In this document: positions 6,785 through 11,821 of the stretch, in pieces
How positions within the stretch are numbered: the first letter of the stretch is position 1
Layout: the number at the start of each line of letters is the position of its first letter
Assembly: GCA_902783445.1 (NCBI GenBank)
Contig: CACZQX010000116.1
Location: 1 to 11,821, forward strand
Length of the DNA: 11,821 nucleotides
From: an uncultured Lachnospiraceae bacterium
GTDB lineage: Bacteria; Bacillota; Clostridia; Lachnospirales; Lachnospiraceae
Direction: 5' to 3'
The notes under the pieces: model-generated
Told to the model about the DNA's origin: nothing
The model's input: only the letters and a program-made list of their open reading frames with translations
The model's database searches: none
Position numbers and translations under genes: made by a program

Positions 6785-8380
6785 TTGAGAAGAGATAAAG
6801 ATGATAAGTTGAAATTTGACGATTTTGATTTTGATGATTTCGACGACGACTTCGATGACGACTTTGACGGCGAAAAGAAGGCTTTTTGGGAAAGAGAAGA
6901 TTCCAAAGACAACTTTTTTGTAAGACTTTGGAGAAAAAAAGTCACAAAGATTTTTTTGCTTGCCGTTGAAATATTTGCGATTCTTTGCCTTATATTGGGC
7001 ATTTGGCTTGTATATGGCGAAAACTCCAAAATGAAATTTATTAAGACCATGTCGGGATGCGCTTTCGGACAAAGTCTGGCAGCTTGTATTTTAGGTGACG
7101 GCTACGATAAGTATCTTTTGGACAAGGATTTTAATGAAGACGATATAAATGTAAACGTTGAGCTTGAAGGCGACTTTACTAACATTGCTCTTTTTGGTGT
7201 GGATTCCAGAAACGGCGATGATGCATCGCGTAACAACAACAGCGATACAATCATGATTCTTAGTATCAACAATGAAACAAAAGAAGTTAAGATTGCATCG
7301 ATTTACCGTGATACAATGGTTGAGTTTGATACCGAGGACGGCGGAACATCATTTGCAAAAGCTACGGATGTTTATGCTTACGGCGGTCCTACGGCTGCAA
7401 TCAACATGTTAAACAAAAACTTTGATTTAAATATCAAAGATTATATAACAATCAACTGGTCGGGCCTTGTAAATGTTATTGATGCATTCGGTGGTGTTGA
7501 TGTAAATCTTACCGACGAAGAAGTATATTGGTTAAATGACTATTTGCTTGACTTGAACGACTGGACGGGTGCGGATGTTCAGATGGTTTCGGGCGCAGGT
7601 CCTACACATTTGAATGGTGCTCAGGCGGTTTCATATTGTAGAATCAGATATGTAATGTTCTACGGCGAAGACGGAACACAGGTTAACAATGATTTCGGTC
7701 GTACAGCACGTCAAAGACTTGTTATAAGCAAGCTTATTGAAAAAGCAAAAGGTATGGGTGTTTCGGATCTTATATCCACAATGAAAGATTTGATTAAGCA
7801 GAACACCGAAGATAATACATTTATGAAGTCAAGTCTTACACTTAAAGAGATGATAAACCTTGTTCCGCTTATGATGGATGTTCAATTTGACGGTGGTCAG
7901 GGATTTCCTGCAGAGTATATTTCATATACTCTACCTAATGGTGGTGCATCCCTTGCATGTAATACTCTCCTTTCCACGGCGAAAGAAATGCATGCTTATC
8001 TCTTTACGGAATACAAATATACTCCGTCTACGGTGCTTAAGAATTTGAGTGCCAAGATGGAAAACTATACAGCCACAAATAATTATGAAGGTGAAGGAGA
8101 GACGGAAGCGCCGGTAGAAACCACGACTACGGAGAAGACGACCACTACGAAAGAAACAACTCCTCCTGTCGAGGACGATGATAAGGATAAGCAGGAAGAA
8201 GATCCGAGTGAAGGCGGCGGAAGCGGCGAAGGTGGCGGTAGCCAAGAAGGCGGCGGCGGCCAAGAAGGCGGCGGCCAAGAAGGCGGTGGCGGCCAAGAAG
8301 GCGGTGGCAGCCAAGAAGGCGGTGGCAGCCAAGAAGGCGACCAGGGCGAAGGCGGCCAAGGTGGCAACACAACACCATAA
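6785..8380 (+). CDS. LCP (LytR-CpsA-Psr) family ligase with Asp/Phe-rich N-tail and repeat-rich C-tail
   Basis: LCP proteins move lipid-linked glycopolymers such as wall teichoic acid or capsule to peptidoglycan outside the membrane. This 531-residue protein starts with TTG, set by AAAGGGG at 6770-6776. Residues 11-30 are almost only Asp (12) and Phe (6); a basic stretch (RLWRKKVTK) precedes one membrane helix at about 56-77. The LCP domain runs from about 130 to 320: LFGVDSR (136-142), SDTIM (153-157), YRDT (174-177, where many family members have PRDT), YGGPTAAINMLN (199-210), SYCRIRY (283-289) and DFGRTARQR (303-311), giving the conserved Arg/Asp set. After about 435 follow a Thr-rich stretch (ETTTTEKTTTTKETTP), an acidic linker and Gly-Ser-Gln-Glu repeats to the end. 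This tail is probably a flexible wall-spanning region. It begins 19 bp after rmlA and is surely in the same transcript. No LytR_C domain is visible. Confidence 0.95.
   Translation: MRRDKDDKLKFDDFDFDDFDDDFDDDFDGEKKAFWEREDSKDNFFVRLWRKKVTKIFLLAVEIFAILCLILGIWLVYGENSKMKFIKTMSGCAFGQSLAACILGDGYDKYLLDKDFNEDDINVNVELEGDFTNIALFGVDSRNGDDASRNNNSDTIMILSINNETKEVKIASIYRDTMVEFDTEDGGTSFAKATDVYAYGGPTAAINMLNKNFDLNIKDYITINWSGLVNVIDAFGGVDVNLTDEEVYWLNDYLLDLNDWTGADVQMVSGAGPTHLNGAQAVSYCRIRYVMFYGEDGTQVNNDFGRTARQRLVISKLIEKAKGMGVSDLISTMKDLIKQNTEDNTFMKSSLTLKEMINLVPLMMDVQFDGGQGFPAEYISYTLPNGGASLACNTLLSTAKEMHAYLFTEYKYTPSTVLKNLSAKMENYTATNNYEGEGETEAPVETTTTEKTTTTKETTPPVEDDDKDKQEEDPSEGGGSGEGGGSQEGGGGQEGGGQEGGGGQEGGGSQEGGGSQEGDQGEGGQGGNTTP
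8231..8335 (+). repeat. In-frame tandem repeat, 18-bp unit (one of 15 bp), encoding GGGSQE/GGGGQE
   Basis: Six units run from 8231: five of 18 bp (GGN GGN GGN then AGC or GGC, then CAA GAA) and one of 15 bp at 8267-8281. The last two (8300-8317 and 8318-8335) are identical, GGCGGTGGCAGCCAAGAA, which points to recent duplication. All unit lengths are multiples of three, so gain or loss of units keeps the reading frame. The stretch is far richer in G+C than the surroundings. It codes for residues 483-517 of the first LCP protein, and looser Gly-Glu/Gln copies lie on both sides. Confidence 0.95.
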
Positions 8381-8412
8381 AGATTTGAGTATGTATGAAC
8401 AATAAAAAACTG

Positions 8413-8434
8413 TCTGCATTTTAGCAGGTGCAGA
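8413..8434 (+). promoter_or_regulatory. Small hairpin just upstream of the second LCP ribosome binding site
   Basis: TCTGCA (8413-8418) and TGCAGA (8429-8434) form a perfect 6-bp stem with a 10-nt loop. It ends two bases before the CGGAG ribosome binding site (8436-8440) of the second LCP gene. It has no T-run directly after it, so it is not a normal terminator; it could affect translation or transcript stability, or be chance. Confidence 0.3.
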
Positions 8435-8447
8435 TCGGAGTGTTTTT

Positions 8448-10106
8448 ATGTCAAAAGATAGGTTTGATTTAACAGAAGAGGAAATGGAGCTTATTAAGCT
8501 TCGTAGAATCAGAGCTCAGGAAGCCAAGAAAAAAGCTTCCGGGGGAGGACAAAAAAAGAAGCGCGAATTGTCTGAAGAAGAAATAAGAGCCAGAAAACGC
8601 GCCGAAAAGAAAAGACGTTTGGAAGAAGAACGTCGTGCCAGAGAAGAGGAAGAACTAAGAGCACGTAAGAAAGCTGCAAAAAAGAAAAGACTTGAAGAAG
8701 AGGAACGTCTTGCCGCTCAAGAAGAAGAACTTAGAGCAATAAGACGTGCCGAAAAGAAAAAACGTCTTGAAGCGGAACGTAGGGCAGCACGTGAAAAAGG
8801 TCGTGAGGATGATTACTACGAAAGCAGCAAATCCGATGACTGGGATGATATCAATGCCGAAGAAGAAAGAAGACAAAGAAAATCTCAGGCAAGAAGAAAT
8901 GCCAAACGTGAAGAGTTAAAAAGAAAACGTAAGAAAAAGAAAAAAATAGTTCTTGCGGTAATTATTTCCATTGTTGCGGCATTTGCCGTATTTGCAATGG
9001 TTGTTATGTTTGTTCCGGGAATGAAAACCAAATTTGCCAAAGCGGTAGCCGGAACGAGCCTTGGTAAGTCCTTTATTAAAAGCCAGATTCAGGATTTGTA
9101 CGAAGCAAATGTCTGGGATAGGGACTTTGACAGCGATGCTGTGGAAATAAACGACGGATTGAATATTTCCGGCGATTATACCAATATCGCCCTATTCGGT
9201 GTTGACTCCAGAGATACGCAGACTCTCGGTAAAGCAACCCATTCCGATACCATTATGATAATGAGTATCAACAATAAAACCGGCGAAACAAAGATGGCAT
9301 CGGTATTTAGAGATACATATCTGAAAATGGTATGTGATACCGGAGAAATCTTTTATGATAAGGCCAACTCGGCATACTTTAGAGGCGGTCCGCTATTGGC
9401 CGTTAATATGTTGAATACCAATTGGGATTTAAACATTACGGACTATGTAACGGTTAACTTCGGTGGTATTGAAAAAATCGTCGATGCGGCAGGTGGATTG
9501 GTTCTTACGGTAAATGATGACGAGGTTGATCAAATAAACTTCTATTTGCGTGAAATCAGGGATTTAAAAGGCCTGGATGAAAATGACATTTACGGTGATA
9601 TTCCGGATATGTCCTATGCAGCGGATGGTTCGGGTCAGCAAACCGTTAATATGTCGGGTGTTTATGTTACCGCATATTGCAGAAACAGATATACCACATT
9701 CACCGATAAGGTAACGGGAGAGGAATTCCGTGATGACTACGGAAGAACAGCCCGCCAAAGATATGTTTTACAGACATTGATATCCACGGTTAAGTCCGGT
9801 GGCGTATCGGGAATGACGGATGTTGCGAAAGCGGTTATGGAGCAGAACAGCGACGCGGATAAATTCATCGTATCTTCCATGAATACCGACGAAGCGGTTG
9901 ATGTACTGGCTATGGCTCTTGATATCAGTTTTGGAGATACTATGGGATTCCCTGTGGAACACAGCGACAACGTAGTACCGAAAGACCTGGAATATAATGC
10001 AGAGCTTATGCATCAATATCTTTTTGGACTGGAAACATATCAATGTACGCAAGCACTTCAAAGAATCAGCGAAGAAATATGTGCGGATTCGGGTGTATAC
10101 AGATAA
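8448..10106 (+). CDS. LCP (LytR-CpsA-Psr) family ligase with long charged coiled-coil N-tail
   Basis: Second LCP paralogue, 552 residues, 67 bp after the first and with its own CGGAG ribosome binding site (8436-8440). Its unusual part is a cytoplasmic N-tail of about 166 residues with roughly 63 Lys/Arg and 43 Asp/Glu, containing three 24-25-residue repeats that should form a coiled coil, then an acidic patch (120-140) and the very basic ending KRKRKKKKK before one membrane helix (about 167-188). The LCP domain follows: LFGVDSR (249-255), SDTIM (266-270), FRDT (287-290), RGGPLLAVNMLN (312-323), AYCRNRY (409-415) and YGRTARQR (431-438). The catalytic set looks intact. Between 360 and 410 it has a longer insert than its neighbour. 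It lacks the Gly-rich tail and ends soon after the LCP region. The similar order of motifs suggests an old tandem duplication. Likely role: attaching the polysaccharide of this locus to peptidoglycan, alone or with its neighbour. Confidence 0.95.
   Translation: MSKDRFDLTEEEMELIKLRRIRAQEAKKKASGGGQKKKRELSEEEIRARKRAEKKRRLEEERRAREEEELRARKKAAKKKRLEEEERLAAQEEELRAIRRAEKKKRLEAERRAAREKGREDDYYESSKSDDWDDINAEEERRQRKSQARRNAKREELKRKRKKKKKIVLAVIISIVAAFAVFAMVVMFVPGMKTKFAKAVAGTSLGKSFIKSQIQDLYEANVWDRDFDSDAVEINDGLNISGDYTNIALFGVDSRDTQTLGKATHSDTIMIMSINNKTGETKMASVFRDTYLKMVCDTGEIFYDKANSAYFRGGPLLAVNMLNTNWDLNITDYVTVNFGGIEKIVDAAGGLVLTVNDDEVDQINFYLREIRDLKGLDENDIYGDIPDMSYAADGSGQQTVNMSGVYVTAYCRNRYTTFTDKVTGEEFRDDYGRTARQRYVLQTLISTVKSGGVSGMTDVAKAVMEQNSDADKFIVSSMNTDEAVDVLAMALDISFGDTMGFPVEHSDNVVPKDLEYNAELMHQYLFGLETYQCTQALQRISEEICADSGVYR
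8574..8798 (+). repeat. Three imperfect repeats of 24-25 codons in the LCP N-tail
   Basis: Residues 43-66, 67-91 and 92-117 of the second LCP protein align as repeats that begin EEEIRARKRAEKKRRLEEER, EEELRARKKAAKKKRLEEEE and EEELRAIRRAEKKKRLEAER. The DNA has diverged enough that the repeats are clear mainly in the protein. The pattern of acidic start, basic middle and acidic end fits a long charged helix or coiled coil in the cytoplasm. Confidence 0.85.
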
Positions 10107-10119
10107 TTAAGCTTAATTA
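10104..10119 (+). repeat. Perfect 16-bp palindrome at the stop codon of the second LCP gene
   Basis: TAATTAAGCTTAATTA equals its own reverse complement and includes the TAA stop. It lies 9 bp before the terminator stem. As RNA it lacks room for a loop unless inner pairs open, so it is more like a protein-binding site or chance in AT-rich DNA. Confidence 0.6.
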
Positions 10120-10128
10120 ATAATCTTA

Positions 10129-10158
10129 TCCTCCGACCTTAAAGGGTCGGAGGATTTT
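10129..10158 (+). terminator. Strong intrinsic terminator after the LCP genes
   Basis: A perfect 10-bp G+C-rich stem, TCCTCCGACC (10129-10138) with GGTCGGAGGA (10145-10154), a 6-nt loop TTAAAG, then TTTT (10155-10158) and a further T-run shortly after (10164-10169). The other strand has no T-run after the stem, so it works for plus-strand transcripts only. It marks the end of the gtrA-rmlDA-LCP transcript. Confidence 0.88.
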
Positions 10159-10173
10159 ATACATTTTTTAAAT

Positions 10174-10186
10174 GACTTAATAAGTC
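10174..10186 (+). promoter_or_regulatory. Inverted repeat abutting the ribosome binding site of the OpgB-like gene
   Basis: GACTTA, one A, then TAAGTC make a perfect 6-bp inverted repeat, directly followed by the GGGAGG ribosome binding site (10187-10192). No good sigma-A promoter could be found between the terminator and the gene, so this gene may depend on read-through or a non-standard promoter, and the repeat could be an operator or an RNA hairpin. Function is unknown. Confidence 0.35.
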
Positions 10187-10198
10187 GGGAGGCAGCAA

Positions 10199-11758
10199 AT
10201 GTCTGTAATTGATGAAGAAACAGAAGAATTAAAAGAAGAAAGAAAAAAAGATAAAAAGAAAGCAAAGAAAGAGCCAAATAAGTTTTGGTTAGGTGTAAAA
10301 CCGGCGGGATTTTTGCTTATCGGCCTGTTGCTTTTTACAAGTTGTAAGTGGAGTGTTGAAAGTTTCGGGCATGTGACTTTTGCCACAATGTTTTATCAAA
10401 TGACACTTCCAATCGGAGGCTCGAATCCGGAGTTTTCAAACGACTTTATGTTTCGCGCTTTTTGGCCTCCGGTTATAGTTGTTATAGCAGTATATTTGTT
10501 TATAACAATTTGGGGCAGAAAGTTTTTAAAATACAAACACTATATGATTATTTACATAGGCGAGATTGCGCTTATATTTGCGGGAATCTTATATGCAAAC
10601 GCAAAATTGGATGTTTTTAAATCCATTAGCGAAGCATTCACGCCAAGGACAATATACCAAGATAATTACGTAGATCCGGAAGAGGTTAGCATTACATTTC
10701 CAAAGGATGAAGAAAAGAAAAATCTCATTCTCGTTTATTTGGAATCCATGGAGATTTCTTTGGCAGATGAAGAAAACGGCGGAAAAAGCAAAGACAACTT
10801 GATTCCGAATTTAACGGACTATGCCAAAGAAAACATAAGTTTTTCCGACAAGGCTGAGGGTCTCGGAGGCTTTTATTCCGTTCCGGGCACGGCTTTTACC
10901 TATGGAGCCATGATGTCTTCATCAACGGGAATTCCTTACGGTATGCCAAACTGGCATGATATTGTTATGACCAAAGACAGCAAAACCATGGAACGAGTTA
11001 CGGCAATAGGTGATATACTTGCCGATGAAGGTTATAACCAGATGTTTATGTGCGGTTCTCAAGCAAAATTTTCCGGTCGTGATACTTTCTACAAAACTCA
11101 CTGCAACTATGAAATATGCGATTACAATCAGGCAAAAGTTGACGGACTTATTCCCGAAGATTATATGGTTTTCTGGGGTTTTGAGGATGAATATCTTTTT
11201 AAATATGCAAAGGATAAAATCACAGAGCTTTCAAAAGAAGATAAACCCTTTAACTTTACAATGTTAACCGTGGATACACACAATCCGGAAGGCTATGTTT
11301 GCGACAAATGTGAAAATGAGTATGATGAGCAATATTCCAACGTTGTAAAATGTTCGGATAAGCAAGCTAAGGAATTTGTAGAGTGGATTAAGGCGCAGGA
11401 TTTCTACGAGGATACGGTTATTGTGCTGGTGGGTGACCACATAAGTATGGCAGGTGAGTACTACGACACCGTTGGCATCGACTATGAAGACAGAAGAGTA
11501 TATAATTGTTTTATTAATTGCGAAGATGCTTTAAAGGACGAGGATGCTTTGCAAAACAGAACCTTTACCACAATCGACCTTTATCCGACGATTATTGCAT
11601 CCTTGGGTGCGGATATAGAAGGAGACAGGTTGGGATTGGGAACAAATCTGTTTTCGGGCAAGGAAACTTTGCCGGAAAAAATGGGCCTTCAGGAGTTTGA
11701 AAAACAGCTTAATGCATGGTCTTTCTACTACTTAAATTCGTTTGTAAAAAGCAAATAA
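10199..11758 (+). CDS. OpgB/LtaS-like phosphoglycerol transferase family membrane enzyme
   Basis: A 519-residue member of the alkaline phosphatase/sulfatase superfamily, group of LtaS and OpgB (MdoB), which transfer glycerol phosphate from phosphatidylglycerol onto a glycan or polymer outside the membrane. Seen: a highly charged cytoplasmic N-tail (1-33), three hydrophobic helices at about 34-50, 88-105 and 114-134, then the outer catalytic domain: VYLESME (179-185) with metal ligand Glu182; PGTAFTYGAMMSSSTGIP (229-246), in which Thr234 fits the OpgB-type nucleophile; TVDTHNPEGYVCDKC (357-371) with His361, very like the OpgB VDTHHPDG motif; and VGDHISM (411-417) with metal ligands Asp413 and His414. 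The active site looks complete. It has fewer membrane helices than typical LtaS. GGGAGG at 10187-10192 fixes the start. It follows a terminator, so it is probably controlled separately. Inference: it decorates the polysaccharide with glycerol phosphate; phosphoethanolamine transfer is an alternative. Confidence 0.88.
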   Translation: MSVIDEETEELKEERKKDKKKAKKEPNKFWLGVKPAGFLLIGLLLFTSCKWSVESFGHVTFATMFYQMTLPIGGSNPEFSNDFMFRAFWPPVIVVIAVYLFITIWGRKFLKYKHYMIIYIGEIALIFAGILYANAKLDVFKSISEAFTPRTIYQDNYVDPEEVSITFPKDEEKKNLILVYLESMEISLADEENGGKSKDNLIPNLTDYAKENISFSDKAEGLGGFYSVPGTAFTYGAMMSSSTGIPYGMPNWHDIVMTKDSKTMERVTAIGDILADEGYNQMFMCGSQAKFSGRDTFYKTHCNYEICDYNQAKVDGLIPEDYMVFWGFEDEYLFKYAKDKITELSKEDKPFNFTMLTVDTHNPEGYVCDKCENEYDEQYSNVVKCSDKQAKEFVEWIKAQDFYEDTVIVLVGDHISMAGEYYDTVGIDYEDRRVYNCFINCEDALKDEDALQNRTFTTIDLYPTIIASLGADIEGDRLGLGTNLFSGKETLPEKMGLQEFEKQLNAWSFYYLNSFVKSK

Positions 11759-11771
11759 ATATGATAAAATA

Positions 11772-11805
11772 AAAGGTGCGTGGTAACATGCACCTTTATA
11801 TTTTT
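11772..11805 (+). terminator. Intrinsic terminator after the OpgB-like gene
   Basis: AAAGGTGCGTG (11772-11782) pairs with CATGCACCTTT (11787-11797), 11 bp with one G-U pair, closed by the tetraloop GTAA (a stable GNRA type) and followed by ATATTTTT (11798-11805). It begins 13 bp after the stop codon. Confidence 0.82.
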
Positions 11806-11821
11806 GCATATAATCACGAAA

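Noticed and set aside
8178..8405. Plus-strand out-of-frame ORF giving a Lys/Ala-rich, histone-H1-like peptide
   Set aside because: It comes from reading the Gly-rich repeat in the +1 frame. The SD-like GAGGA is only 2 bases from the ATG, and the frame has no domain outside the repeat.
7931..8419. Long minus-strand frame with Ala-rich repeats across the end of the first LCP gene
   Set aside because: It is the reverse reading of the 18-bp repeat, which lacks stops in several frames. The plus-strand frame has the LCP domain, a ribosome binding site and operon context.
10325..10350. Lipobox-like LLFTSC in the first membrane segment of the OpgB-like protein
   Set aside because: The segment is preceded by a 33-residue charged cytoplasmic tail and followed by two more helices, the family's multi-pass topology; position -3 is Phe, which does not fit well.

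Overview
The window (11.8 kb, AT-rich, strong purine-rich ribosome binding sites, LCP-family ligases in tandem) looks like chromosomal DNA of a low-GC Gram-positive bacterium of the Clostridia, plausibly a Lachnospiraceae-type organism. The phylum-level call is fairly safe; the family-level call is impression only. It is part of a locus that builds a surface or cell-wall polysaccharide. I see no tRNA, rRNA, CRISPR array, insertion sequence, phage gene or toxin-antitoxin pair.

Layout. Positions 1-1280 (minus strand) hold most of a membrane-bound priming sugar-phosphate transferase, cut by the left window edge within its C-terminal catalytic domain. It is divergently transcribed from the rest; the 125-bp gap holds two good sigma-A type promoters whose -35 boxes abut. 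To the right, a first plus-strand group encodes a DUF4422 glycosyltransferase, UDP-galactopyranose mutase (glf) and a GT2 glycosyltransferase (1406-4364). After a 177-bp gap with a second promoter comes a tightly packed group: a GtrA-like membrane protein, dTDP-4-dehydrorhamnose reductase (rmlD), glucose-1-phosphate thymidylyltransferase (rmlA) and two LytR-CpsA-Psr (LCP) ligases (4542-10106), closed by a strong intrinsic terminator. Last is an OpgB/LtaS-like phosphoglycerol-transferase-family membrane enzyme (10199-11758) with its own terminator.

How the genes fit together (inference). The priming transferase loads the first sugar phosphate on undecaprenyl phosphate. Glf supplies UDP-galactofuranose, RmlA and RmlD supply steps 1 and 4 of dTDP-L-rhamnose synthesis (rmlB and rmlC are not in the window), and the two glycosyltransferases extend the chain. 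GtrA may help move a lipid-linked sugar across the membrane for side-chain modification. The LCP proteins would attach the finished polymer to peptidoglycan, and the OpgB-like enzyme could add glycerol phosphate from phosphatidylglycerol. The predicted product is therefore a rhamnose- and galactofuranose-containing wall polysaccharide, perhaps carrying glycerol phosphate.

The families are all known. The less ordinary signals are the back-to-back promoter pair, the contrasting cytoplasmic tails of the two LCP paralogues (Asp/Phe-rich versus Lys/Arg/Glu-rich repeats), the Gly-Ser-Gln-Glu repeat tail of the first LCP, a possible short leader ORF coupled to gtrA, and two perfect palindromes flanking the terminator between the LCP genes and the OpgB-like gene.
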